64,000 nucleotides of DNA from Elizabethkingia bruuniana (GCF_002024805.1 NZ_CP014337.1:3906001-3970000), one strand, 5' to 3'. Shown: positions 17,982 through 26,884, counted from the stretch's first letter. Notes: generated by a model not told the origin, from the letters alone. Made by a program: numbers and translations.

Positions 17982-19589
17982 ATGGAATTTCAGTATCAGG
18001 AACCATTTCCTATTCTAAAAGACGACACACAATACAAAAAATTGACTTCCGACTATGTAAAGGTTGAGAAGTTAGGTGAAAGAGAGATTGTAACTGTTGA
18101 TCCTAAAGGACTGGAACTTTTAGCAGAAGAGGCATTAAAGGATGTTTCATTCATGCTTCGTTCAACTCATTTACAGAAGCTTAAAAATATTATCGACGAC
18201 CCTGAGGCGACAGACAATGACCGCTTTGTGGCTTATAACCTGTTACAGAACGCATCTGTAGCGGTAAAAGGAGCACTTCCTTCTTGCCAGGATACCGGAA
18301 CTGCAATATGTGTTGCCAAGAAAGGAGAGAATGTTTATACAGGAGCAAATGATGCTGAGTGGATTTCCAAAGGAATTTATAATACTTACCAGAATCAGAA
18401 TCTTAGATATTCTCAGGTGGTTCCGTTAACGATGTTCGATGAAAAGAATTCAGGATCTAACCTTCCGGCACAGATTGATATTTATGCTGAGGAAGGAGAT
18501 GCGTATAAATTCTTATTTCTTGCAAAAGGAGGAGGTTCTGCTAATAAGACCTTCCTTTACCAGAAGACAAAATCATTATTGAATGATAAATCTCTGGAAG
18601 AATTTGTTAAAGAAAGAATCATGGATCTTGGTACAGCGGCATGCCCACCGTATCACCTAGCTTTAGTAATCGGAGGTACGTCTGCAGAAGCTAACCTTGC
18701 AGCAGTGAAGAAAGCTAGTGCAGGATATTATGATAACCTTCCGACTGAAGGAAACATTGGTGGTCAGGCATTCCGTGATTTGGAATGGGAGAAGAGAGTA
18801 CAAAAGATTTGTCAGGAAAGTGCTATCGGAGCACAGTTTGGTGGTAAATATCTTACACACGATGTACGTGTAATCCGTTTACCTCGCCATGCAGCTTCTT
18901 GTCCTGTTGGTATGGGCGTTTCTTGTTCTGCTGACAGAAATATCAAAGGAAAAATCACCAAAGATGGGATTTTCCTTGAGCAACTAGAAGTAAGCCCTGA
19001 AAAATTCTTACCAGAAACAGCACCACATCTGGAAGAACCCGTAACGATTAATCTGAACAGACCAATGAATGAAGTATTGGCTGAGCTATCAAAATACCCG
19101 ATTAAAACTAGATTAAAACTAAATGGTACTTTAATCGTAGCAAGAGATATTGCCCATGCTAAGATCAAAGAATTATTAGATAGTGGCAAACCAATGCCGG
19201 AATATTTCAAAAACCACCCGATCTATTATGCAGGGCCTGCAAAAACTCCTCAGGGAATGGCTTCAGGAAGCTTTGGCCCAACAACGGCAGGAAGAATGGA
19301 TGTTTATGTAGACGAGTTCCAGGCAAACGGCGGAAGTATGGTAATGCTGGCAAAAGGGAACAGAAGTAAAGATGTAACAGATGCATGCGCAAAACATGGT
19401 GGTTTCTATCTTGGTTCTATTGGTGGTCCTGCAGCAGTTTTGGCAAAAGAAAACATCAAATCTGTTGAGGTTGTAGACTTCGAAGAGCTGGGAATGGAGG
19501 CCGTAAGAAAGATTGAAGTAATAGATTTCCCTGCATTCATTATTACCGATGATAAAGGAAATGATTTCTTCGCAAACCTTGCCCACTAG
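17982..19589 (+). CDS. Class I (iron-sulfur) fumarate hydratase
   Basis: 535 residues. A [4Fe-4S]-dependent fumarase with the N-terminal alpha and C-terminal beta domains fused, as in E. coli FumA/B. Probable cluster ligands are Cys102 (SCQDTGTA), Cys221 (AACPPYH) and Cys307 (ASCPVGMG). The C-terminal domain has [20 protein letters not shown] and [11 protein letters not shown]. It is oxygen-labile by family, while the nearby FumC is oxygen-stable, so the pair may serve different oxygen or iron conditions. It starts at the first ATG of the open frame. Confidence 0.93.
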   Translation: MEFQYQEPFPILKDDTQYKKLTSDYVKVEKLGEREIVTVDPKGLELLAEEALKDVSFMLRSTHLQKLKNIIDDPEATDNDRFVAYNLLQNASVAVKGALPSCQDTGTAICVAKKGENVYTGANDAEWISKGIYNTYQNQNLRYSQVVPLTMFDEKNSGSNLPAQIDIYAEEGDAYKFLFLAKGGGSANKTFLYQKTKSLLNDKSLEEFVKERIMDLGTAACPPYHLALVIGGTSAEANLAAVKKASAGYYDNLPTEGNIGGQAFRDLEWEKRVQKICQESAIGAQFGGKYLTHDVRVIRLPRHAASCPVGMGVSCSADRNIKGKITKDGIFLEQLEVSPEKFLPETAPHLEEPVTINLNRPMNEVLAELSKYPIKTRLKLNGTLIVARDIAHAKIKELLDSGKPMPEYFKNHPIYYAGPAKTPQGMASGSFGPTTAGRMDVYVDEFQANGGSMVMLAKGNRSKDVTDACAKHGGFYLGSIGGPAAVLAKENIKSVEVVDFEELGMEAVRKIEVIDFPAFIITDDKGNDFFANLAH

Positions 19590-19634
19590 TTCTATATAAA
19601 ATGAGTATAAATTAAAAATAGACGTTTAAATCCT

Positions 19635-19664
19635 TTGCTAAAAAGTAAAAAAAACCTATTTTTG
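19635..19664 (+). promoter_or_regulatory. Consensus flavobacterial promoter
   Basis: TTG at 19635-19637, 19-base spacer, and a perfect TAnnTTTG box (TATTTTTG) at 19657-19664. It drives the small gene at 19685. Confidence 0.75.
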
Positions 19665-19684
19665 CCCTATAAAATATTTGAGAA

Positions 19685-19960
19685 ATGATTTTATCATCTT
19701 TTTATCCATTCTATCAGTTCCTTTGGACAGTGTATTTCTTTACAATGTTCTTGGCTGGTTTCTGGTGTATCTTTATGTTCGCAACATATATTGTTCCGCT
19801 TTGGTTAACAGAAGGTTTGTTAGAATACTTCGGAAAGAAGAACAAAAACTTTGATCCTGAAGAAGTAAGATACAAGAAGCTATATGAGCAGGAAGGTGTT
19901 GAGGTAATCTACCAAAGACCTGCAGGTGAGCGCCCAGCGCATGGACACCACGCACACTAG
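19685..19960 (+). CDS. Small membrane protein with histidine-rich tail, unknown function
   Basis: 91 residues. The N-terminal 45 or so are hydrophobic and aromatic (FYPFYQFLWTVYFFTMFLAG...), probably two membrane passes, followed by a charged stretch. The tail, ending AHGHHAH, could bind a metal. It has its own consensus promoter and a strong terminator, so it is a deliberate single-gene unit between class I fumarase and prfA. I do not recognise a named family. Confidence 0.75.
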   Translation: MILSSFYPFYQFLWTVYFFTMFLAGFWCIFMFATYIVPLWLTEGLLEYFGKKNKNFDPEEVRYKKLYEQEGVEVIYQRPAGERPAHGHHAH

Positions 19961-19983
19961 TTTAAAGCAAAACTATATAAAGA

Positions 19984-20020
19984 AAATCCGTTTCTCTTCT
20001 GAGGAACGGATTTTTGTTTT
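19984..20020 (+). terminator. Rho-independent terminator
   Basis: Long stem with arms AAATCCGTTTCTC and GAGGAACGGATTT (one mismatch) around TTCT, followed by TTGTTTT. Confidence 0.85.
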
Positions 20021-20055
20021 TTTAATGTAAAAATCCGCTGTTTTTTACTTTTTTC

Positions 20056-20081
20056 TTGTCTCCTGAAAATCCGTATCTTTG
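20056..20081 (+). promoter_or_regulatory. Promoter of prfA
   Basis: Perfect -7 box TATCTTTG at 20074-20081, with a TTG 15 bases upstream at 20056-20058. The spacer is slightly short. Confidence 0.55.
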
Positions 20082-20098
20082 CAGCCTAAAATTCTATT

Positions 20099-21184
20099 AT
20101 GTCAAAGAGTTTAATTCCGAAGCTGGAAGCTATAAAACAAAGATATAACGAAGTCGCTGATTTGATCATTCAGCCGGATGTTATCTCAGATCAGAAAAGA
20201 TATTCTTCTTTAAATAAAGAATACAGTGATCTGGGGAAAATCGTTAAGGTTTATGATCAGTACAAATCGGCTTTAGATACGATAAAAGAGTCCGACGAAA
20301 TTATTGCTGACGGATCAGATAAAGATTTGTCCGATTTGGCTAAAATGGAGAAGCTTGAAGCTCAGGAAAAAATTCCGGGTTTTGAAGAAGAACTGAAAGT
20401 ATTACTAATCCCGAAAGATCCTGCAGATGATAAAAACATCATTGTAGAATTACGTGCAGGTACAGGTGGAGACGAGGCTGCTATTTTTGTGGAGGATATC
20501 TACAGAATGTATTCTATGTACTTTAAAACCAAAGGTTGGAGACATGAGGTAACCGATTCTAACGAAGCTACTAAAGGCTATAAGGAATTGATTATGAAAG
20601 TTGAAGGGGAAGGTGTTTATGGTATTATGAAGTTTGAGTCCGGAGTTCACCGTGTACAACGTGTACCGGAAACCGAGTCTCAAGGACGTGTTCATACCTC
20701 TGCTATTACTATTGCAGTTCTTCCGGAAGCTGAAGAGGTGGATGTGGAAATTAACCCTGCAGATATCGAAATGCAGACTTCCCGTTCAGGAGGTGCCGGT
20801 GGACAGAACGTTAACAAGGTAGAAACAAAAGTACAGTTAACACATAAGCCATCAGGAATCGTAGTTGTATGTCAGCAGGCACGTTCTCAGCTGGCTAACC
20901 GTGAATTAGCAATGGAAATGCTTCGTGCAAAACTATATGATATCAAACTTCAGGAAGTGGTAGGTGATATTGCAGCGCAACGTAAGACGATGGTATCTAC
21001 AGGAGACCGTTCTGCTAAGATTAAAACTTACAACTATCCTCAGGGTAGGGTTACAGACCACCGTATTAATAAATCTATCTATAACCTTGATGCTTATATG
21101 AATGGAGATATTGGTGAGATGATCGATGCTGTAATCATGGCAGAAAATGCTGAAAAAATGAAAGGAGAAGAAGAAGGCTTCTAA
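20099..21184 (+). CDS. prfA: Peptide chain release factor 1
   Basis: 361 residues. It recognises UAA and UAG and triggers peptide release. The stop-codon reader shows the P-x-T tripeptide as PET at residues 190-192 ([14 protein letters not shown]), and the catalytic GGQ is at 234-236 ([14 protein letters not shown]). Both domains and the length are normal. It is monocistronic between a promoter and a strong terminator. Confidence 0.96.
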   Translation: MSKSLIPKLEAIKQRYNEVADLIIQPDVISDQKRYSSLNKEYSDLGKIVKVYDQYKSALDTIKESDEIIADGSDKDLSDLAKMEKLEAQEKIPGFEEELKVLLIPKDPADDKNIIVELRAGTGGDEAAIFVEDIYRMYSMYFKTKGWRHEVTDSNEATKGYKELIMKVEGEGVYGIMKFESGVHRVQRVPETESQGRVHTSAITIAVLPEAEEVDVEINPADIEMQTSRSGGAGGQNVNKVETKVQLTHKPSGIVVVCQQARSQLANRELAMEMLRAKLYDIKLQEVVGDIAAQRKTMVSTGDRSAKIKTYNYPQGRVTDHRINKSIYNLDAYMNGDIGEMIDAVIMAENAEKMKGEEEGF

Positions 21185-21210
21185 AAATATACTTTTCGAA
21201 TAAAGATTAA

Positions 21211-21236
21211 GCGGGCTATTTAGCCCGCTTTTTTAT
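21211..21236 (+). terminator. Rho-independent terminator of prfA
   Basis: 8-bp arms GCGGGCTA and TAGCCCGC around TT, followed by TTTTTTA. Confidence 0.9.
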
Positions 21237-21270
21237 TTAAAATTCACAAATTATAAAAGGTTTATGTTTT

Positions 21271-21322
21271 TATTAATTGGGAAAATATCGTATCTATGTA
21301 GTTCACCAATAAATGACATATC
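21271..21322 (+). repeat. Upstream repeat R1 of the GG-peptide cassettes
   Basis: First copy of a leader region starting TATTAATT and containing TATCTATGTAG and TCACCAATAAATGA just ahead of the start codon. The motif TATCTATG (21291-21298) is one base off TAnnTTTG and lies 25 bases before the ATG in this copy, so it may be the -7 box. Near-identical copies are at 21573-21625 and 21862-21914. Confidence 0.8.
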
Positions 21323-21490
21323 ATGAAAAAAATTGACAGAAAAAAACTAAGCAGTATCCAGGGAGGTAATAATGTAGGAGGAGGACAGGCATACTGTCTT
21401 ATTAATGGAAAATTACGTGCGTGGGGAGGAGGTTGCGATAGCAAATGTCCGGATGGAATGACTCCTTTTTGCGATGTTAGTAGAAACTAA
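21323..21490 (+). CDS. Double-glycine leader cysteine-rich peptide 1 (bacteriocin-like)
   Basis: 55 residues. The leader MKKIDRKKLSSIQGG ends at the double glycine 14-15, the processing site of C39-peptidase exporters. The core has the pattern CLINGKLRAWGGGC with Cys at 25, 38, 42 and 50. Two more copies follow in tandem, sharing the leader, the CLI-x-G-x-L motif, a Trp, and the C-x3-C-x7-C end. This copy differs by a two-residue longer WGGGC segment. Family knowledge: such peptides are labelled bacteriocin-like or GG-type natural product precursors in Chryseobacterium relatives. No exporter or modification enzyme is adjacent. Function unknown. Confidence 0.85.
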   Translation: MKKIDRKKLSSIQGGNNVGGGQAYCLINGKLRAWGGGCDSKCPDGMTPFCDVSRN

Positions 21491-21502
21491 TTGAAAAACT
21501 TG

Positions 21503-21530
21503 AACGGACTTTTAAGTCCGTTTTTTTTTA
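21503..21530 (+). terminator. Terminator of GG-peptide 1
   Basis: AACGGACTT and AAGTCCGTT around TT, followed by eight or more T. The same hairpin follows each of the three copies. Confidence 0.88.
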
Positions 21531-21572
21531 CAATATCTGCAACATTAGAAATTTTTGTATGTTAAAGTATTT

Positions 21573-21625
21573 TATTAATTAAGGAAAATATTGTATCTAT
21601 GTAGCTCACCAATAAATGATTTATT
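21573..21625 (+). repeat. Upstream repeat R2 of the GG-peptide cassettes
   Basis: Second copy of the leader region, with TATCTATG at 21594-21601. It shares additional upstream sequence (TTTTTGTAT..TAAAGTATTTTA) with R3. Confidence 0.8.
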
Positions 21626-21784
21626 ATGAAAAAAATTAACCGAAAAAAGCTGAGCAGTATTGTTGGCGGAGATCTTAGTGATCAACAGGGATACTGTCTA
21701 ATTGATGGGAAATTACGCCCTTGGCCATGCAACCAAAGATGTCCAAACAGACTAATTCCTTTATGTACAGATCCTGGGGAATAG
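21626..21784 (+). CDS. Double-glycine leader cysteine-rich peptide 2 (bacteriocin-like)
   Basis: 52 residues. The leader MKKINRKKLSSIVGG ends at Gly14-Gly15 and the core has Cys at 24, 35, 39 and 47. The core motif is YCLIDGKLRPWPC, followed by a divergent C-terminal half. It is closest to copy 3 in the WPC spacing. The leader is nearly invariant while the end of the core varies among copies, a pattern seen in peptide families under diversification. It has its own leader repeat and terminator. Confidence 0.85.
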   Translation: MKKINRKKLSSIVGGDLSDQQGYCLIDGKLRPWPCNQRCPNRLIPLCTDPGE

Positions 21785-21790
21785 AAATTT

Positions 21791-21816
21791 AAACGGACTT
21801 TATAGTCCGTTTTTTT
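21791..21816 (+). terminator. Terminator of GG-peptide 2
   Basis: AAACGGACT and AGTCCGTTT around TTAT, followed by a T-run. Confidence 0.88.
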
Positions 21817-21861
21817 GTATAAAATCTATAATATTATAAATTTTTGTATACTAAAGTATTT

Positions 21862-21914
21862 TATTAATTGGGATAAATATCGTATCTATGTAGCTCACCA
21901 ATAAATGATTTATT
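21862..21914 (+). repeat. Upstream repeat R3 of the GG-peptide cassettes
   Basis: Third copy of the leader region, with TATCTATG at 21883-21890 and the same TCACCAATAAATGATTTATT ahead of the ATG as R2. Confidence 0.8.
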
Positions 21915-22076
21915 ATGAAAAAAATTACAAGAAAAAACCTAAGCAGTATAGTTGGCGGTTTTGGAGAAGTAGATGATCGACAAGGAGCTTGTCTTATTAA
22001 AGGGGAATTACAACCTTGGCCTTGTAACAAGAAATGTCCAGACGGTGGATATGCCTTCTGTCCTGCACCAAAATAA
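21915..22076 (+). CDS. Double-glycine leader cysteine-rich peptide 3 (bacteriocin-like)
   Basis: 53 residues. Leader MKKITRKNLSSIVGG; core Cys at 26, 37, 41 and 49 with the motif ACLIKGELQPWPC and the end CPDGGYAFCP. Spacing of the four cysteines (x10, x3, x7) equals that in copy 2. It would be exported after cleavage behind GG and might form two disulfides. No immunity gene is evident: the next gene is methylmalonyl-CoA mutase. Confidence 0.85.
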   Translation: MKKITRKNLSSIVGGFGEVDDRQGACLIKGELQPWPCNKKCPDGGYAFCPAPK

Positions 22077-22082
22077 TAATTT

Positions 22083-22111
22083 AAACGGACTTTATGGTCC
22101 GTTTTTTTTTT
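22083..22111 (+). terminator. Terminator of GG-peptide 3
   Basis: AAACGGAC and GTCCGTTT around TTTATG, followed by nine or more T. Confidence 0.88.
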
Positions 22112-22243
22112 GTGATTTGCAGATTGACTTTCAGTGAAATGATTCTCTTAGGATTGAATAAGGTATTAAGTGCTAAAACATATCTGGTAATCTGAGCGTG
22201 TATTGGTAATATTTTTTAAATTTACGGGTATAAACTTCATGAA

Positions 22244-24367
22244 ATGAGAAGACCCATAACGACGCCGAAACCTGATTTTGATATTAAGCCTTCAGCATTT
22301 GAAAATTATAATTTTGAGAAGGACGGACTTCAGATGAAGACTTCGTATTCTGCAGACGATGCCCGGGCTTTGATTGATAAAGAATATTCGGCAGGGATTG
22401 CTCCTTATCTCAGAGGCCCATATACAACAATGTATGTTCAGAAACCTTGGACAATCAGGCAATATGCAGGATTCTCTACTGCAGAAGAATCCAATGCATT
22501 TTACCGTAGAAATCTGGCAGCAGGTCAAAAAGGCCTTTCTGTAGCATTCGATCTTGCAACGCACAGAGGATATGACTCGGATCATACAAGAGTTGTTGGT
22601 GATGTTGGAAAAGCCGGAGTAGCGATAGATTCGGTAGAAGATATGAAGATCCTCTTCAATGAAATTCCTTTGGATCAGATTTCCGTTTCCATGACTATGA
22701 ACGGTGCTGTACTGCCAATTTTAGCATTTTATATTGTAGCCGCAGAAGAGCAAGGAGTAAATCAGGAACTCCTTTCGGGAACCATCCAGAATGATATTCT
22801 GAAAGAGTTTATGGTAAGGAATACCTATATCTATCCACCAGCGCCTTCTATGAAGATTATTGCCGATATATTCGAATATACTTCACAAAATATCCCTAAG
22901 TTCAATTCTATTTCTATTTCAGGCTACCACATGCAGGAAGCAGGAGCCACACCTGTTTTGGAAATGGCTTATACATTGGCTGACGGGTTAGAGTATGTAA
23001 GAACCGGAATTCAGGCCGGAATGAATATCGATGATTTTGCCCCACGCTTATCATTCTTTTGGGCTATTGGTATGAATCATTTTATGGAGATTGCCAAAAT
23101 GCGTGCGGCCAGATATATCTGGTCCGAGCTGATTGCACAGTTCAAACCTCAAAATTCAAAATCTCTTGCTCTAAGAACGCATTCCCAGACTTCGGGATGG
23201 AGCTTGACAGAACAAGAACCGTTTAATAATATTACCCGTACTGCTATAGAAGCTTTGTCCTCAGCATTAGGCGGAACACAATCTTTGCATACCAATGCAC
23301 TGGATGAGGCTATTGCCTTGCCTACAGATTATTCTGCTAAAATTGCCAGAAATACACAGATTATATTGCAGCAGGAAAGCAAAATATGTGATGTAGTAGA
23401 TCCAATGGGGGGAAGCTATCTTGTAGAAAGTCTTACCCAACAGATGATTGATGAAGCCATGAAGTATATTGAAGAGGTAGAGAAAGAAGGTGGGATGACT
23501 AAGGCTATTGAAGCCGGAATTCCAAAAATGAGAATTGAGGAGGCAGCTGCTAAAAAGCAGGCAAAGATTGACAGTAGTGAAGAATTTATCATCGGAGTAA
23601 ACAGCTTCAGAACTCAGCAGAAGCAACCACAATTTGAAATTCTGGATATTGATAATTCATTGGTACGCCAGAAACAGATTGAAAGGCTGAATAGCATAAA
23701 ATCTGGGAGAGATAATAAGGCCGTAGAGCAAATTCTCGATGAGATTAAAGAATGTGCAAAAACGGGTAAGGGCAATCTTCTCGCACTGAGTATAGAAGCT
23801 GCAAGAAGAAGAGCTACTTTAGGAGAAATTTCTGATGCTCTGGAAGGGGAATTCGGAAGGTATAAAGCACAAATAAAAACCATTCAGGGAGTTTACGCTA
23901 TGAATGCATCTAAAAATGAATACTTTGCTAAAGCCGTTGAGCTGACGCAAAAGTTTGAAGAATACGAAGGACGCAGACCGCGTTTAATGGTTGTGAAAAT
24001 GGGGCAGGATGGTCACGACAGGGGTGCAAAGGTAGTAGCTACAGCTTTTGCAGATATGGGCTTTGATGTGGACGTTGCACCATTATTCCAGACACCGGAA
24101 GAAGTAGCGAAACAGGCAGTGGAAAATGATATTCATATTCTGGGAGTTTCCTCACTTGCTGCAGGGCATAAAACGCTGGTTCCGCAGGTAGTGGAAGAAT
24201 TGAAAAAATTAGGTGCTGAAGATATTACCATTGTTGTAGGCGGTGTTATCCCACAACAGGATTATGAATTCTTATACGCAAACGGAGCAGATCATATATT
24301 TGGACCGGGAACAAACCTGCCGCAATGTGCATGTGAGATTCTGGAGAAACTGATTGCTGCGGAATAA
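22244..24367 (+). CDS. scpA: Methylmalonyl-CoA mutase, catalytic (large) subunit
   Basis: 707 residues. B12-dependent interconversion of (R)-methylmalonyl-CoA and succinyl-CoA. The N-terminal TIM barrel has [17 protein letters not shown] (substrate Tyr), [13 protein letters not shown] and the active-site His in [11 protein letters not shown]. The C-terminal cobalamin domain has [10 protein letters not shown], in which His591 is the lower cobalt ligand, then [12 protein letters not shown] and VVGGVIP. All catalytic parts are in this chain. No gene for the catalytically inert small subunit is found beside it. Its chaperone meaB lies 4.4 kb downstream, beyond the rtcB-prfH operon. Confidence 0.95.
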   Translation: MRRPITTPKPDFDIKPSAFENYNFEKDGLQMKTSYSADDARALIDKEYSAGIAPYLRGPYTTMYVQKPWTIRQYAGFSTAEESNAFYRRNLAAGQKGLSVAFDLATHRGYDSDHTRVVGDVGKAGVAIDSVEDMKILFNEIPLDQISVSMTMNGAVLPILAFYIVAAEEQGVNQELLSGTIQNDILKEFMVRNTYIYPPAPSMKIIADIFEYTSQNIPKFNSISISGYHMQEAGATPVLEMAYTLADGLEYVRTGIQAGMNIDDFAPRLSFFWAIGMNHFMEIAKMRAARYIWSELIAQFKPQNSKSLALRTHSQTSGWSLTEQEPFNNITRTAIEALSSALGGTQSLHTNALDEAIALPTDYSAKIARNTQIILQQESKICDVVDPMGGSYLVESLTQQMIDEAMKYIEEVEKEGGMTKAIEAGIPKMRIEEAAAKKQAKIDSSEEFIIGVNSFRTQQKQPQFEILDIDNSLVRQKQIERLNSIKSGRDNKAVEQILDEIKECAKTGKGNLLALSIEAARRRATLGEISDALEGEFGRYKAQIKTIQGVYAMNASKNEYFAKAVELTQKFEEYEGRRPRLMVVKMGQDGHDRGAKVVATAFADMGFDVDVAPLFQTPEEVAKQAVENDIHILGVSSLAAGHKTLVPQVVEELKKLGAEDITIVVGGVIPQQDYEFLYANGADHIFGPGTNLPQCACEILEKLIAAE

Positions 24368-24380
24368 TTGATAATCAGAT

Positions 24381-24578
24381 ATGAAAAAAAGATTATTAAT
24401 ACTGATTTTAGTAAGTTTACTCTGTTATTTAGCCGGAGGTTATTTACAGAATATTTACGGATTAGATCCTCCTTATATTTTTTATTGGTCAGGGTTTGTG
24501 CTGAGAATTTTAGCAATACTTCTTGTACTGACAACTCTTATTGTATACGGGATACCTTTTGTAAAGAATAGAAAGTAA
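24381..24578 (+). CDS. Small two-pass membrane protein, unknown
   Basis: 65 residues starting MKKRLLILILVSLLCYLAGG, with two hydrophobic helices (about 4-22 and 34-58) around a short polar loop and a basic end (KNRK). It starts 13 bases after the mutase gene and is followed by a terminator, so it is probably the last gene of that transcript. No family recognised. Confidence 0.65.
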   Translation: MKKRLLILILVSLLCYLAGGYLQNIYGLDPPYIFYWSGFVLRILAILLVLTTLIVYGIPFVKNRK

Positions 24579-24590
24579 TATATCAAAATA

Positions 24591-24622
24591 AAAGAGCTGC
24601 TCTAAGTAAGGGCAGCTCTTTT
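24591..24622. terminator. Bidirectional terminator
   Basis: 10-bp arms AAAGAGCTGC and GCAGCTCTTT with an 11-base loop. It serves both the small membrane gene (plus) and the cytochrome gene (minus). Confidence 0.85.
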
Positions 24623-24629
24623 ATTATTT

Positions 24630-24932
24630 TTAGTTCTGTTTTTTTGCATTTGTGCTTACATAAGCAAGAACCCAGTTTTTCTCTTCATCGGTTAATTTAG
24701 CTTTTGGAGCCATCTGATCCATAATAGGCTTCCATTTCTCCGCTGTATGATCTTCAGGTTTTGGAAGATCATGACATTTACCGCATCTGGTTTCAAAAAG
24801 ATTTTTAGCAGCTGCGAATTGTTGTTCGGTTAGCTTGTAAACCGGTTTTCCAGTACTGGCGGTACCTTGTGTCCGTGTGCTGCATGAAAATATAAACAAC
24901 ATTAGTCCACCTGCTATCAGTGTCTTTTTCAT
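24630..24932 (-). CDS. Small lipoprotein c-type cytochrome
   Basis: 100 residues. The lipoprotein signal ends in FIFSC with the lipid Cys at 17. A single heme c site, CGKCH, is at about 50-54 with the flanking phrase LFETRCGKCHDLPKP. A Met (PIMDQMAP) near residue 70 could be the sixth heme ligand. It is probably a membrane-tethered periplasmic electron carrier. There is no oxidoreductase beside it, so its partner is unknown. The cbb3 oxidase 30 kb away in this window is one candidate. Confidence 0.88.
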   Translation of the reverse strand: MKKTLIAGGLMLFIFSCSTRTQGTASTGKPVYKLTEQQFAAAKNLFETRCGKCHDLPKPEDHTAEKWKPIMDQMAPKAKLTDEEKNWVLAYVSTNAKKQN

Positions 24933-25072
24933 ATCTTATTATTTATTAATTAGTTATTTAAATGTACAGGTTTTAGCCTTAAAATTGCCTGATAAAGCCT
25001 GTACGAAACGCATTTGTTATTTAGTCTGAATAAAAAATTAAGAAGTATAGCAGCTGACAATAAAAAAATATA

Positions 25073-25100
25073 TTGGTTTTTATAAAAATTAATATATTTG
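25073..25100 (+). promoter_or_regulatory. Strong promoter ahead of the leader peptide
   Basis: TTG at 25073-25075, 17-base spacer, and a perfect TAnnTTTG box (TATATTTG) at 25093-25100. Transcription would start near 25106. Confidence 0.7.
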
Positions 25101-25141
25101 CAGCTCAAAATAAAGTTTAACCATTTAAAAACAACGAAGTA

Positions 25142-25219
25142 ATGTTCAGATTTCAGAAAAACTCTTCAGCAGGATTGCCACTTGTAGTGGTGAGGCTTCG
25201 TGGTTTGGTACATTCTTAG
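25142..25219 (+). CDS. Putative leader peptide of an attenuator
   Basis: A 25-codon frame starting MFRFQKNSSAG and containing LPLVVVRLRGLV, with three consecutive Val codons and several Leu codons. It lies between a consensus promoter and a rho-independent terminator 23 bases after its stop. A small hairpin (CCACT-TGT-AGTGG, 25178-25190) overlaps the Val codons, and CTTCG near 25196-25200 can pair with CGAAG inside the terminator arm at 25248-25252. This is the usual layout of branched-chain amino acid attenuation in other bacteria. Here no ilv or leu gene follows. It could instead be a small RNA, so the coding role is tentative. Confidence 0.5.
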   Translation: MFRFQKNSSAGLPLVVVRLRGLVHS

Positions 25220-25242
25220 AATAACAGTACAATGAAATATCA

Positions 25243-25274
25243 AAACCCGAAGTCGTAGAGATTTCGGGTTTTTT
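25243..25274 (+). terminator. Rho-independent terminator after the leader peptide
   Basis: Perfect 9-bp arms AAACCCGAA and TTCGGGTTT with an 11-base loop and a T-run to 25274. It may be an attenuator. The 190 bases from here to rtcB hold no other gene that I can see. Confidence 0.8.
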
Positions 25275-25464
25275 ATTGCGCAATATTTTAAACTTAGTTT
25301 CCCCGAATCTCTATTTCAAAATTAATTCTTGTCACAAATTTTAATGTGATGAACTTTTTCGACTATTTGTATAGTTGAATGAAATAATGCGGCCTTAAAA
25401 TTTGTGGCAGCATTGCCGATGCGTTGCTTAAAGCATTTGCATCATGAATTTAAAGAACAAAACA

Positions 25465-26856
25465 ATGGGAAATTTAAAACTTAAAGGAAAAGATATATTA
25501 AAGATTGGCTATCCTAATAATCAGAGTGTTAATGTTGCTCTGGAAGTTATGAAAAGAAATTTTGCAACCAAAAATATTCATTATGTAAAATCTCTTTTAA
25601 AAGAAATTCTGCTGCATCCGGAAAACTATGAAAAAGACTTAAGTTTCGGGCAAATAGCAGAAGCTTTATTATTATCTAAAAAGACTGAAAAACGAATGCT
25701 GAATAGTCAGAGAGCTGCATTTCAGGTTTTCGGACACAATATTTCAGAAGAGGCAAAGAATCAGCTTTATACAGCGCTAAAATTGCCAATATCGCTTCAA
25801 GGAGCATTAATGCCTGATGCACATAGTGGCTACGGTCTTCCGATCGGTGGTGTTCTGGCGGTAGAGAATGCTGTAATTCCGTACGGTGTAGGGATGGACA
25901 TTGGCTGCAGAATGAGCCTTAGCATTTTGGATACTCCGGTTTCATATCTGGATGGGGCAAAAGATAAGTATGAAAAAGCACTGGCAGAACATACCAAATT
26001 CGGAATGTACGAAACCCATAAATCTCATATTGAACATGAGATCTTTGAAAGGGATACTTTCGGAATGATTCCGGTGCTGCGAAGACTGAAAGCGAAAGCT
26101 ATTAAACAGATGGGAACATCCGGAGGAGGAAATCATTTCGTAGAATTTGGTGAAGTGGAGATTACAGAAGAAGATAGCCAAATCGGCCTTCCAAAAGGGA
26201 AATATCTTGGGATTTTATCTCACAGTGGCTCCCGTGGTCTAGGCGCAGAGATTGCTCAATATTACTCCAGAGTTGCTGTAGAGCAATGTCCACTGCCTAA
26301 AGAAGCGCAGCAATTTGCATGGCTAGACCTTAATACTCATATGGGCTTAGAATACTGGACTGCAATGACTCTGGCCGGAGATTATGCTTCAGCCTGTCAT
26401 GATGATATTCACCGAAGATTGGTTAAAGCTGTAGGCGGGAGAGTAAAAGCTAAAATAGAAAACCATCACAACTTTGCCTGGAAAGAAATTCATAACGGAA
26501 AAGAAGTGATTGTTCACCGCAAAGGAGCAACACCGGCTAATGGGAATGAACTGGGAATGATTCCGGGATCTATGACAGCAAAAGGGTTTATTGTTCGCGG
26601 TAAAGGTAATCCTGATTCTTTGCATTCCGCTTCACATGGCGCTGGAAGAGCGCATTCCAGAGGAGCATGCAGAAGTCTTTTCACTCAAAGTGATATTAGG
26701 AAGGAGTTGAAATTAAAAAATGTAACTCTGATGGGTGGAAATGCCGAAGAAGCTCCAATGGCTTATAAAGACATTCATGAAGTAATGAATGCACAAAGCG
26801 AATTAGTAGATATTCTGGGGACATTTCAACCAAGAATTGTAAGAATGGATAAGTAG
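25465..26856 (+). CDS. rtcB: RtcB-family RNA ligase (RtcB2 type)
   Basis: 463 residues from ATG 25465. An ATG at 25444 would add seven residues, but MGNLKLKGKDILKIGYP is the usual family start. It is a GTP- and Mn-dependent ligase joining 2',3'-cyclic phosphate (or 3'-phosphate) and 5'-OH RNA ends. Metal and nucleotide residues are all visible: DIGC (Asp145, Cys148), GGGNHF (His224), SHSGSRG (His253), HHNFAW (His334-335), and SHGAGR with His391 as the likely guanylylated residue. It heads a run with a zinc-ribbon gene and prfH, the arrangement of the RtcB2-PrfH ribosome-repair module, rather than the RtcA-RtcB tRNA-type context. Confidence 0.93.
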   Translation: MGNLKLKGKDILKIGYPNNQSVNVALEVMKRNFATKNIHYVKSLLKEILLHPENYEKDLSFGQIAEALLLSKKTEKRMLNSQRAAFQVFGHNISEEAKNQLYTALKLPISLQGALMPDAHSGYGLPIGGVLAVENAVIPYGVGMDIGCRMSLSILDTPVSYLDGAKDKYEKALAEHTKFGMYETHKSHIEHEIFERDTFGMIPVLRRLKAKAIKQMGTSGGGNHFVEFGEVEITEEDSQIGLPKGKYLGILSHSGSRGLGAEIAQYYSRVAVEQCPLPKEAQQFAWLDLNTHMGLEYWTAMTLAGDYASACHDDIHRRLVKAVGGRVKAKIENHHNFAWKEIHNGKEVIVHRKGATPANGNELGMIPGSMTAKGFIVRGKGNPDSLHSASHGAGRAHSRGACRSLFTQSDIRKELKLKNVTLMGGNAEEAPMAYKDIHEVMNAQSELVDILGTFQPRIVRMDK

Positions 26857-26884
26857 CCTTGTGTGAACAACAAAAAATAAAGAA

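Noticed and set aside
21262-21444. 60-codon minus-strand frame over the first GG peptide
   Set aside because: It reads the reverse of a peptide gene that has two close paralogues with conserved frame, leader and terminator. The reverse frame is not kept in the other two copies.
25106-25280. A tRNA or riboswitch in the leader ahead of rtcB
   Set aside because: No cloverleaf, CCA end or known aptamer pattern was seen. The promoter, short frame and terminator explain the segment better.
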